31,823 nt of DNA from Seminavis robusta (Eukaryota; Bacillariophyta; Bacillariophyceae; Naviculales; Naviculaceae). Below the pieces are notes generated by a model that was not told the DNA's origin, ran no database searches, and saw nothing but the letters and a program-made list of their open reading frames with translations. The position numbers and the translations under genes were made by a program. Where the stretch lies: assembly GCA_903772945.1 (NCBI GenBank), contig CAICTM010001319.1:1-31823 (forward strand). The letters are read 5' to 3'. Below, piece after piece: positions 21,797 through 30,887 of the stretch; within the stretch, counting starts at the first letter, position 1, and each line of letters opens with the position of its first letter.

Positions 21797-22904
21797 GCTG
21801 TAGCGATACGGTACCACCAGGCAACAAATTGCACCTCCAAGATTTTTAAAATTTATCGGTCGTCGCAGCATTGGCCGAACAACGTCATCCACGTCATCCG
21901 ACTGGCTGGTTATTCCAGAGTATCAAGGACATTATTGCTAAATCCTTTTCGTCACCATGTAAACACATTGATACACACTGTACTAGTAGCTAGTAGCTGC
22001 CATTTCCTTGCCGGATGCACTCCCACTCTTTCGATCGGCAACAGCCAACAGCCAACGTAGATCTTTTTCATCGACATCTGGCAACTCGATCATTCAATTG
22101 TTTGCCGGCTTCACATCTGGCAGCCACCAAAGATAGACAGATAGATATATATACCATCTCCAAAGGGTACCGTACGCTAAAGATCCAACCTATCTTCTTT
22201 ATTCATGGATACACGTAGTATCTTTCCGGCAGCTAGCTAGCTACTACATGGCTGGCTGGCTGGCTGTGGAAGCATGCTGCAAATGGATCTGTTCGCTCAT
22301 ATCATATCTTAGTAAAGCTATGGTACCATCTGGCACCAGGCACATCCAACCCAACAAAAAGATACTCCTCCTCCATCCATTGCTTCTCAAGTAGTATCTT
22401 TTCCTTCTTGCCAGATGCTCTGCCTGCCTGCATGCCTTGCTGCTTTTGCATTGCACTGCATTGCGTTGCGTTGCAGCCATTGCTTGCTGGCCGCAGCACA
22501 CGGTACCAGTACATGTACTACTGTACACCAATATGGTAGCCAGCTAAGCAAGCAAGCAAAAGAAGAAGAACATGCAAGCCCCGATGAATTGCTTTATTTC
22601 TTGTTCGGCCGCACTAGAGCTCGGAGCCGAGCGACTACCAGTATGGCATAGTAAAGCAAGGAACAAGCAACGCTGTGTCTCCGGTACCGGTACGTACCGT
22701 ATTGTAAAAGCAAGCTTAGCCATCCTTCATCGTTCATTCAACATCCAACCAACCATGCTACAAGTATATGTAGACTACTAGCTAGTACATGTACCGTAGC
22801 GGTAAGTTTTGTCCGGCGCTCCGAGGAAAGCGGAAGGGTTGTGTGTTGTGTGCCGTGGGGAGAAACCGAGGAAAATAGAAAATTGTCGTTCCAACTACAT
22901 GTAC

Positions 22905-22912
22905 TATAAATA
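22905..22912 (+). promoter_or_regulatory. Candidate TATA box
   Basis: TATAAATA, followed by a further AAATAATTAA stretch, about 190 bp upstream of the ATG at 23102. It is a good match to a core TATA element, but AT-rich words are common here and no transcription start is visible. Confidence 0.3.
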
Positions 22913-23030
22913 AATAATTAAGGTGATTTCTCTGAATGACCGGACGATGGTCGAGCAGCGAGGAGCGAGCTTCAAGTTGGACCGACAGCGACGAGCGAAC
23001 AACCGACCATGGGCATACAGGTACTAGTCT

Positions 23031-23050
23031 ACCGTACCGTACCGTACCGT
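23031..23050. repeat. (ACCGT)4 repeat
   Basis: Four exact pentamers ending about 50 bp before the start codon at 23102, probably in the promoter or 5' leader of that gene. Confidence 0.9.
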
Positions 23051-23101
23051 ACTGATACGGGAAGTGAACTACTATAATAGTAGTTGACTGATTTGAAAGT
23101 C

Positions 23102-23860
23102 ATGGCAAGTGCTAGTACTACTACTACTACTGGTGCTACTGGTGCTACTACATGTACCAGTAGTAGTACCAGTGGTGTGGTTCGTCGAGTGCATTTCAGT
23201 GACAGTGGACATGCGTGCCGTGAGTTTGAAATGTACGGAGAGGATGAAGCTTGCAGTATCTGGTATGACTGCAGTGACTACGACGCAATGAAGGAGTCGT
23301 TTGCGTTTGTGATTTTCATGATGGACGCAGGATGTCCCGACAAGGTGGAAGATGAGAATCACACGACGCGTGGTTTGGAGAAACGCTGTGAAGAGGGCCA
23401 GTGGACTCGCTATGAGCGAAAACGGGATTACTACGATGCTGTGCTGGACGAGCAAGAACGGCAGTGGGAACAAGATGAAGAGGAAGACGACCAAGAGAAA
23501 ATCAGCCAGATTGCGCAGCAAGTCAACCGAGAATCACGGCTAGAAGCGTACGATCAGGGAGTGCTAGATGAGATCGATGTCTATGGGCATTCACTCAGAC
23601 TTAGGTATATGCATACACGCGAACAAGGGGATACATTGAATTCTTGTATGCATATGCATATGCATATGCATATGCATATGCATACCGGTACTGACACAGA
23701 TGCGGCTACAGTGGACCTCACACTCTCTTCCACAAACTCTAGTAGTACCAACTCAAACAGCTTTACAAACAGCTTTACAAGCCAAGGCCAAGGCCAAGAC
23801 AGCCAGCATGCACTGCCACAACCACAACCGCAACCACAACCACAACTGCAAGTCCTATAA
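23102..23860 (+). CDS. Diatom-type protein of unknown function with HM and PQ repeats
   Basis: 252 residues. The ATG at 23102 is the first in frame; the frame is open a little upstream only through a TTG. Residues 1-25 are Ser/Thr-rich. RRVHFSDSG, EDEACSIWYDCSDYDAMK, TTRGLEKR, VLDEQERQWEQ and ISQIAQQVNRESRLEAYDQG form the conserved-looking part (about 27-168). This ordered pattern (VxF, then IWY..SDY, RGLE, then a basic/acidic helix with EQERQ and IAxxxxxxS...A...G) resembles an unnamed family common in diatoms, as I recall it. The C-terminus is low complexity: six Met-His pairs, Thr/Ser/Asn-rich, then PQPQPQPQPQ. There is no signal peptide, so a cytosolic or nuclear site is inferred. Confidence 0.75.
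   Translation: MASASTTTTTGATGATTCTSSSTSGVVRRVHFSDSGHACREFEMYGEDEACSIWYDCSDYDAMKESFAFVIFMMDAGCPDKVEDENHTTRGLEKRCEEGQWTRYERKRDYYDAVLDEQERQWEQDEEEDDQEKISQIAQQVNRESRLEAYDQGVLDEIDVYGHSLRLRYMHTREQGDTLNSCMHMHMHMHMHMHTGTDTDAATVDLTLSSTNSSSTNSNSFTNSFTSQGQGQDSQHALPQPQPQPQPQLQVL
23648..23683 (+). repeat. (ATGCAT)6 hexanucleotide repeat inside a coding region
   Basis: Six exact copies of a self-complementary hexamer, in frame as six Met-His dipeptides near residues 183-194 of the 23102-23860 protein. It can also fold on itself as a single strand. Confidence 0.95.
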
Positions 23861-24811
23861 CCAGTATACTACCGTACTTATTAGACTACATGTATTTCAA
23901 GGTTTCTTCGTCACTTGCTGTTGGTACTATTAATTATTAATAGTAGTATCATACTGTATCATCAATGGCTTTTACATTACAGCTAATCAAGTAATCGGAT
24001 ATTGCCTAGCTAGAACCGTTGGATTTGCCCATGCCTCCAATCCCATCGTACATGTATTACTATTAATAGTACCTCTTGCCTCCCCATGGTCGAATCGAGA
24101 CGTTGTGGAAGCTCAAGGTCTTCTTCTTGTTGCCCGTTGTTGACGTCTTTCTAGCTTTGGCTGCGTCAGCTTCTTCTGTGGCTGTGCTGGTCCTGTGGCT
24201 GCTGTCTTCGATGCTTCGATGACAGCATCATTTAGACTCTACACTTAGTTTGTCTTCCGTGTGCTCTAGCTGCTAGATCTAACTGTATGCCTACTAGCTA
24301 GCTAGCTAGACTAATTAGAATAGCCAGCTATCTACCAGTTACACATTCGGGAATCGATTACAAGAGTCTTTTAATGTGTACTGTACGACATGAGCAGTTT
24401 AGCAGGCTTACATGTAGTTCAGTTCAAAGCGTCCGACACGTCGAAAGGATTTGTTTTTTTCTGTGACTGAAACATTTATGATGAGTCTCAAAGATTACAG
24501 CCACTGGCAGAAGTTTTGTCACGGATTTGATTTGGTGTGGCCCAAATAGTAGAGGGCTGAGTTGTGTAGGACAGGATTTTAAATCGCTAAAGAGGGACTG
24601 AAGTACAACAAAGTCCACAGTGCATCAGTTTCTTTCCCACGAGTTCGTTTTTTCATAAACATACTGTACATGTATGATACATAAGCCATACCCCATACCG
24701 GTACTCACAGACTCGACGCACTCACACCAACCACACCACCAACCACCAACAACCGTCACAAAGAAAAAGCTGCGACCAGCAAGCAAAAGCAAGAAGCAAA
24801 AGACCAAGACC
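23861..24811. other. Spacer with CTAG palindromes and a possible relic coding stretch
   Basis: Contents: ctagctagctagctag near 24295-24310 and TAATTATTAATAGTAG-type AT words at about 23929-23946. A short minus-strand open stretch ending at 24063 reads KKKTLSFHNVSIRPWGG, which looks protein-like but is not a recognisable gene. The 3' part holds the 5' leader of the FKBP gene. Confidence 0.4.
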
Positions 24812-25840
24812 ATGATACGATTCTGGTGTGTGTTGACGTTGACAGCGCTAGTCCATGTCTTGAATGTGCGTGAATCCGTTGGGATGATCCGCATGCAATT
24901 CGACGACCGTCCCAACGTGGAGCATCGTCGCTGCCAAAAGGCCAAAGTGAAGAAACGCCATCTGGTGCGCTTGCACTACAATGCGTCCATTGACGAGAGT
25001 TCTCCTGTGGGGACACCTGGGCAGGAAGTGGAGAATACAAGGCGGACTTTTAGCAGTAGTGCTAGCACTGCTAGCAGTAGCGCTAGCAGTAGCAGTCCCA
25101 TAGAGATCATAGTGGGAGTGGGGCAGACTGGTTGGGATCAAGCTCTAGTCCATTTGTGTGTGGGCGACAGAGCCAATCTGATTGTGAATGCTCCTGATGC
25201 TCCTTATGGAATTGAGCGGTACCGAGACAATGTCCCTAGAGGAGCTGTTGTCAGAATCACTCTGGAAATCATGGACACTCAACCAGCACCAGTCAAACTC
25301 AGAGACCACGACTCTTACTTGTTCAGTGGAGCTGACAAAAACAACGACAAACAGTTAAGTCAAAGAGAATTCCTGTACTATTTCAAGGACAAAAAAGCCA
25401 GGATTGGAAGTCCTCATTACCGACAAGTGCTCAAGGAACTAGGGGACCTCTTTGCAGAACTGGATAGAAATGGGGACAAGTACCTCACTCTAGATGGTAA
25501 GACTCGTCACTCATCACATCCACCAATATATTCATACAGTACTAGACTAATACCAGGTAACTCACTCTTGTCTATTCTACCGGTATCTATAGAATTCACA
25601 TTCCACAAGACAAGTGTCCACTACCGAACAGAGCTCCGACCCAAAGACGAATTTGACTTTTACGATGACAACAAAGATGGAAAACTAAACAAGAAAGAAA
25701 TTGAAGGATTCTTCAAAGCTATCAAGAGAAAGGTGCCCATGGACTACTGGAAACACATGGACAAGAACAGAAATGGATACATTTCATTTGAAGAATTCAC
25801 CAAAAAGGCATACCACAAGTACACCACTGATGAACTATGA
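24812..25840 (+). CDS. Secretory-pathway FKBP-like protein with four EF-hands (one intron)
   Basis: 310 residues; probably an ER folding or calcium-responsive chaperone. The ATG at 24812 gives a signal peptide (MIRFWCVLTLTALVHVLNVR). Exons 24812-25496 and 25593-25840; the 96-nt intron (GTAAGA...TATAG) has no stop in frame, but removing it completes the second EF-hand with its final Glu. Residues about 44-156 resemble an FKBP peptidyl-prolyl isomerase domain (VRLHYNASI, GWDQALVHLCVGDRANL, APYG, VPRGAVVRITLEIMD). It has a Ser-rich insert, lacks the usual FDSS, and has a two-residue gap before the conserved Trp. EF-hand loops are D175-E186, D218-E229, D253-E264 and D285-E296. It ends TTDEL, a plausible ER-retrieval signal. 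The layout recalls animal FKBP14-type proteins but with four EF-hands. Confidence 0.82.
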   Translation: MIRFWCVLTLTALVHVLNVRESVGMIRMQFDDRPNVEHRRCQKAKVKKRHLVRLHYNASIDESSPVGTPGQEVENTRRTFSSSASTASSSASSSSPIEIIVGVGQTGWDQALVHLCVGDRANLIVNAPDAPYGIERYRDNVPRGAVVRITLEIMDTQPAPVKLRDHDSYLFSGADKNNDKQLSQREFLYYFKDKKARIGSPHYRQVLKELGDLFAELDRNGDKYLTLDGKTRHSSHPPIYSYSTRLIPGNSLLSILPVSIEFTFHKTSVHYRTELRPKDEFDFYDDNKDGKLNKKEIEGFFKAIKRKVPMDYWKHMDKNRNGYISFEEFTKKAYHKYTTDEL

Positions 25841-25931
25841 TCTGTACCGGTACTGGTACTGTCTGTAGTCTACATACACTACTTACTTTTATTGTACAAT
25901 TCATACATACATACATACATACTGTACATGT

Positions 25932-25937
25932 AATAAA
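25932..25937 (+). promoter_or_regulatory. Candidate polyadenylation hexamer
   Basis: AATAAA about 90 nt after the stop of the FKBP/EF-hand gene. Whether this genome relies on AATAAA is not known from the window, so it is only a candidate. Confidence 0.3.
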
Positions 25938-26586
25938 CTCAACTACACCACTTAATAATAGTATATACAGTACTAGTTTAGCAGTGGTTTTGAGCTTTAC
26001 CAGTAGCCCTGGTACAAAATCCTACGCAGCGAATGGCTCAATACCCACTTTGGATTTACAAGTGTAAACGGTACTCAATAGACTTAACACTATAGTCGAA
26101 TGAGAACATCCAAGAAGGCCAAAATGTGACCGAAATCAACCTCTTTTATTAAAGTATATGCTTGTCTCTTATGTTTGAGCTGTCACAGCAAATACAAACA
26201 ATAAAGCACATTAAATTTGGAGTTAATTGCACTGGTGTTGATCCATTCTTATTGGAGTTAACAGAAGTTGTGGACTATTTTACAGCCAGAAAAGGAACTG
26301 TGTACTGTTTTACTATAGCGAAATGGATGTATTTTTTTCATGGCTCAGGACCACCCTTAAACTAGTACATTGCATTACATGTACCGGTATGGCATACAAT
26401 ACATCGGTTTGTTGCGTGCTTGCTTGTTGTACATCGTACGGTACATTCACATTTCACATGTACGGCTGTGTGAATCGAATCATTGCATCATTCTACATGT
26501 ACATGTATTCCTACCGGTAAAGCTCACCTCGGCAGCAGCGGCAGTCTACTAGTCTAGCTAGCTAGTGCATGTAACTCGAAAGTCAA

Positions 26587-26618
26587 GTCGAGTCGAGTCG
26601 AGTCGAGTCGAGTCGAGT
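26587..26618. repeat. (GTCGA)n pentamer repeat
   Basis: About six uninterrupted copies plus a partial one, in the spacer. The TCGA core is self-complementary. Confidence 0.95.
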
Positions 26619-27290
26619 GACAGTCAAGTCAATCAAGTTGGGATTGTACCACGTACAGTCGTACAGTATTATTAATATAGCCTGTTCGAAAGGCGAAGGG
26701 AATCCTTTATGTCGCAGGAGACATTCGTTGGACGATAGGTCGTGCTTTGTTGGTCGTGGTTGTCAATCACGCGAATAGTTTAATTAAGATGGTCGAAATG
26801 CAAGCTGTTGGCATTGGCAGAGGATGAATTCGTGTACTGGTTTGAACGTAGGAATCCGTAGGTGCAGGCCTGGCTTCGCCGCACAGCGCGATCCAAACCA
26901 ATCTGGTGTGTGTTCTCGCCTTGTCTCGTTGACCTTGGTTGACCGCAGAAATCTTCTTTTGGCAAGAAATGCTACGGGGGTCGCTGTAGGTTTTGTACTG
27001 GAGGCATTGATTTCGGTGTGAGCCCCGTCGAAAGTGAAGCAATCCCAGCATAAACTAACAAGCAGCACTCCGCACTCGGTAATCTGTTTTGTTTTGTTGT
27101 TTTGTTTTGTTTTGTTTGTATTGAGCGATCAGAAAGGACCCTTGCTACTGTACAGTACGAGTACGGTATTGACAAGAGAGTTTGGAGTGGCGTGGCTGTG
27201 TTTGTTTGTGTGTCTGTCTTGATCTAGCTAGCAGTAGCAGATCTAGGTAGAGTGGGTCGTGTGTCAAGACTTCGTGTGTCTGTCAATAGC

Positions 27291-30200
27291 ATGACAATGA
27301 CGGCAGCGGCAGCAGCGGGAGAGAATGACTTGGTCTTGAATTCTCCAGAGAGTCCCTCGGTGAGTGGTCTGTATCGTCAATTGATTCAGAGCCACTGTGA
27401 ATCCTACCATCCCATCAATGACAAGTCAAATGACATGGACAAAGACAAGCCCAACCAAGAGCAAACAGATTTCATCCAAGACAAGATTGTCACTGCCATG
27501 ACCAACCAAGGATCCAAATTCTGGATGTGGAAACAGCAACAGCAACAGCAGAACAGTCTCTTGGTGCTCTTGGATCCAAATCAGAATCCTTCCCACAAAA
27601 GTCACATTCTCGCCAGAATTCATTCCGATCTCGTTCTCACCTACAACCGACTCAAGTGCAAACTCAATCAGAAACAGATCGTTCCATCCCATTGTCTTCC
27701 CTCGGAAAAGGATGTCGTGCTGGGAGAAGGAAAGGCGCTCTATGAACCTACTTTTTATCAGACTCTCATGGACAACCACCAAAAAACGTACCATCTCATT
27801 ACCAACGCAAGTCTATGGAACACCCGACTCAAGTACATTCAGACTCACATCATACAACCCATTCAAAGCAAACAAGGACGCTTCTGGCTCAAAAAGGAAA
27901 ACAGCTCTTCCACTCCCACTTCTTCGTGCTGGGAACTTTTACATCCAAACAAACCCACTCACCAAAAACTCATCTTCTACAGTATTCATAGAGGATTCAC
28001 TGATCGACAACATGACATCACTACCAATGACAACAATGACAGTATCGCCTTTGCTGCCATTGTCTCTCCGGACAAACATCTACCGCCCACTCACAACGAC
28101 AACGATATCGCCGATAATACCGTCTCCGCATCATCCGTCACCTTGCAAACAACACCCCAGTCGCAACCAGACTATGACGAACTCGATGCTCTTGATCTAG
28201 ATGCATTCGAAGGGGCAGAAGTGGAGGATTACATGAACATGACATTCGACATGGACGAGGCCGCCACTGCTGTGGATGGAACCGTTGCAGAGGAACCCGA
28301 TTTCAATATTGGAGATCCCAACAGTCATCCCTGGATGATGCAGGGAACTGAGACTGCCCACAGCAATGACAACACTAATTGTGTCACTCCAGAAGCTACA
28401 GTTCACTCAAACAACAACAACACAAAAACTACTACTAGCACCAGAAGAAAATCTGCACGCAAACCGAAACCGACAAGGAGGGCATCCGAGGCTTCCACGG
28501 CCGCCAGAAAGTCCAAAAGAACTTCCAGGCGCGCATCAGCTTCTGCTTCTGCTTCTGCTTACGACGAACAAAGCTTGGACACGGAACACGAAGACGAACT
28601 GTACACCGTCCCCAGCCGCACTGCCGAAAAGAGAAAACCTTTGCCACCATCGACCATCGAATACCTAAAGGCATGGATGATGAGCCCACAACACATTGAT
28701 CATCCATACCCAACCGAACAAGAAAAGGAAAAGATTATGGCTGATACGGGAATTGAAACAAAGCAGCTCACCAACTGGTTCACAAACAACCGAAAACGAT
28801 ACTGGAAACCAGCAACAGGGGCTGCAGACAACCAGGCCAAGGTGTCGCCAACAAACACGCCGAAAAGAGGAAAGGAACTTCCCGCGCTCACACCAATCAG
28901 GGGGAAACAGCTCCCACCTCCACCGCCTGTTCTGGGGCCCACAAGGGCTTCAACTAGGCGAGCTTCGGCATCCAAGAAAAAACTGACAGTGACAAAGAGT
29001 AGCAGCGTGGCGGCTGCGGCAGCAACCAAGAAGGCCGCTGGCACTCGCGGAAGAGGCAAGCAGCTGGCAAACATCTCACAAGTCCCCTCACATGCCCCTT
29101 CGTCCGCAGGTCCAGTACGCACCCACATCATGTCGAGAGAAATCATCACGGAACGGGCAATGGCTCCAAACAAGATGGACGCTGTGTTTGGACGAGGCAG
29201 AAAGAAAGACAATGTTCGAAATGGGTCCTTGTATCGTAGTCTGATTGAAGCATACTGGTTGCCTTACAGCCGATTGGACACCTCCGACATTGCCCGTCGT
29301 CGAGCATATGTCAGAGAGAAGATCCTCGATGTGATTCTCAACAACAATGGACGTTTCATCATGCGAGATGGACCAGATATGATGCGCCAGTTGGATCCCA
29401 ATGACTCCACGGACATCAAGCAGATCTTCAAGAAAGTACAGCGAAGTCTATTCAACGAGAAAAAGCGGCAAGAGGATATGGGAACTCCCATGAACGTTGA
29501 CGTTGATACCAACTTTGATCCAACTCCGGATTTTGCTTTCAGCAGCAAGCAAAGAGATGGTGAAGTCCTTTCAGCTGAAGAAGAAAACGAAGTCAGTGTC
29601 CCAGAAGCTGACGCGCATGTCACTGAACCAACCCATGGTGTTGTTGCTTCTGGTGTTGATCAAATCGACTTCTCGGAAGAAGCAGCATTCGGCGACGGAG
29701 CAGGACTGACAGAAACCGTGGACATGGATTTTGACATGGCGGAGGAAGCTACTGCAGAATTTGCCTTGGTGAGAATGGACGTTGTGGAACGTCAGGACGC
29801 TGCAGAAGATATCAAGACCTTGCCGGAAGCCATTGCTGGAAGAGAAGTATTGGGCACCATTTTGGAGGTTCCGCCGGCTCCTGCTACAGAAGGGGGTAGT
29901 CGAGTTGTTGGATCTGAGCTAACTGGTGACACTGGCTCGGACGCTGAAGATGATTTTCAGGCTATGCCTGGGTCGCTGGTCCATGCTGCTTCAGAGGATA
30001 GCGAGCCTACATCCGTGGATGACTTGGGAGGAAGCAGCCAAGACGCCCCTCATCCCGGCACTGTGGCCCACAGCTCGAGTCCGAAGGAATTGGGTCGAAC
30101 CGAGTGCGAGTCCTTAGAGCGGAACTTTCCACCCCGAAGCCAAGAATCCTCCACCCATGATTCGGCGGTGGAATCGTTTGGTGATGCGGATGCAGGAGGT

Positions 30201-30887
30201 GATGTGGCCGAGGCTGCTGCCGCGCATGAAGTTAATCTGTCGCAAAAAGGCAAGCTTTGTCAAGACGGCAATATCAGGCAACGAAAACGAGCCCATGACG
30301 ATGTCGCGTGCGACCAGGAGAGTCCGCGGAAACTACAGAAAAGTTCTTCTGGGGATGGTCGAGAAGAACGGGTCTATGCGTGTTCGGGACAGGGAAGCGA
30401 ACAACGCAAGCACCACACGAAGCAAGTGGAATTGTTGAGCAGTGATTTGACTGCAGCACAAAAGGAAATTGCGTGGTTGCGCAGCGAATTGCTTCGAAGT
30501 CGGAAACACAACACGACGAACGAGGCAAATGCTGCTAGGATGGGCGCAGAGCTGGAACGGCTGCAAGTTGAAATGCGTAAAGTGGAGCAAACCAATGCAG
30601 CTTTGCAGGTGGCTTTGTCGAATCAAGAAGAAAGAAGTGTGGAGCTCGAAAATGATTTGATGGATGAACAAGACCGAAACACACAGCGTCTGGTAGAGCA
30701 CCAGACTGACATGGAGCGTGAACGCAAGGCCCAACTGCAACAACACCAAGCCGACTTGAGGCAGCTAAGAGGTAGGATCGCGGCTCTGGAGGCGGACTTG
30801 AAGCTTGAACGAGAGAAAAGTGCCCGTCCCATTCAACAACATGGTGTTGCACTACAAGCGGAAGTCGCAACCAGTGCCCTGTGCTAG
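27291..30887 (+). CDS. TALE homeodomain protein with three DUF6824-like domains and a coiled coil
   Basis: 1198 residues, intronless; a nuclear DNA-binding regulator by its homeodomain. Start at the ATG at 27291; the frame is open slightly upstream only from a GTG. DUF6824-like copies lie at about 12-113 (NDLVLN, LYRQLIQSHCESYH), 140-232 (KDVVLGEGK, FYQTLMDNHQKTYH, GRFWLK) and 630-724 (DAVFGRGR, LYRSLIEAYWLPYS, NNNGRFIMRD). Only the third keeps an intact GRG motif. The homeodomain (about 447-509) has HPYPTEQEKEKI, the three-residue TALE-type extension, and N495-W496-F497-T-N499-N-R501, where N499 is the DNA-contact Asn51 equivalent. Basic, Ser/Ala/Lys-rich segments and a GRGKQL patch flank it. 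An acidic Glu/Asp/Ser region (about 730-1000) leads to a coiled coil at about 1044-1180. Gln and Ala runs occur near the start. Confidence 0.88.
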   Translation: MTMTAAAAAGENDLVLNSPESPSVSGLYRQLIQSHCESYHPINDKSNDMDKDKPNQEQTDFIQDKIVTAMTNQGSKFWMWKQQQQQQNSLLVLLDPNQNPSHKSHILARIHSDLVLTYNRLKCKLNQKQIVPSHCLPSEKDVVLGEGKALYEPTFYQTLMDNHQKTYHLITNASLWNTRLKYIQTHIIQPIQSKQGRFWLKKENSSSTPTSSCWELLHPNKPTHQKLIFYSIHRGFTDRQHDITTNDNNDSIAFAAIVSPDKHLPPTHNDNDIADNTVSASSVTLQTTPQSQPDYDELDALDLDAFEGAEVEDYMNMTFDMDEAATAVDGTVAEEPDFNIGDPNSHPWMMQGTETAHSNDNTNCVTPEATVHSNNNNTKTTTSTRRKSARKPKPTRRASEASTAARKSKRTSRRASASASASAYDEQSLDTEHEDELYTVPSRTAEKRKPLPPSTIEYLKAWMMSPQHIDHPYPTEQEKEKIMADTGIETKQLTNWFTNNRKRYWKPATGAADNQAKVSPTNTPKRGKELPALTPIRGKQLPPPPPVLGPTRASTRRASASKKKLTVTKSSSVAAAAATKKAAGTRGRGKQLANISQVPSHAPSSAGPVRTHIMSREIITERAMAPNKMDAVFGRGRKKDNVRNGSLYRSLIEAYWLPYSRLDTSDIARRRAYVREKILDVILNNNGRFIMRDGPDMMRQLDPNDSTDIKQIFKKVQRSLFNEKKRQEDMGTPMNVDVDTNFDPTPDFAFSSKQRDGEVLSAEEENEVSVPEADAHVTEPTHGVVASGVDQIDFSEEAAFGDGAGLTETVDMDFDMAEEATAEFALVRMDVVERQDAAEDIKTLPEAIAGREVLGTILEVPPAPATEGGSRVVGSELTGDTGSDAEDDFQAMPGSLVHAASEDSEPTSVDDLGGSSQDAPHPGTVAHSSSPKELGRTECESLERNFPPRSQESSTHDSAVESFGDADAGGDVAEAAAAHEVNLSQKGKLCQDGNIRQRKRAHDDVACDQESPRKLQKSSSGDGREERVYACSGQGSEQRKHHTKQVELLSSDLTAAQKEIAWLRSELLRSRKHNTTNEANAARMGAELERLQVEMRKVEQTNAALQVALSNQEERSVELENDLMDEQDRNTQRLVEHQTDMERERKAQLQQHQADLRQLRGRIAALEADLKLEREKSARPIQQHGVALQAEVATSALC

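Larger units (their letters stand above)
21589..23101. other. 1.5-kb divergent spacer rich in simple repeats
   Basis: It separates the second DUF6824 gene from the small plus-strand gene and should carry both promoters. Contents: AGACTTTC-type 10-11-bp repeats at about 21593-21626, (GTACTT)n at 21769-21796, GGCTGGCTGGCTG near 22248-22266, TTGC/TTGCG runs at about 22445-22475 and (ACCGT)4 at 23031-23050. No convincing gene is seen. Confidence 0.5.
25841..27290. other. 1.45-kb spacer upstream of the homeodomain gene
   Basis: It contains a CATA run at about 25903-25920, a GTCGA pentamer run at 26587-26618, repeated ACATGT/GGTACC-type palindromes (26376-26390, 26494-26506) and a TTTTG run at about 27085-27119. 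A tagctagctag cluster lies near 26554-26564 and another near 27224-27231. No convincing gene or RNA gene is seen. Its right part should hold the promoter of the homeodomain gene. Confidence 0.45.
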
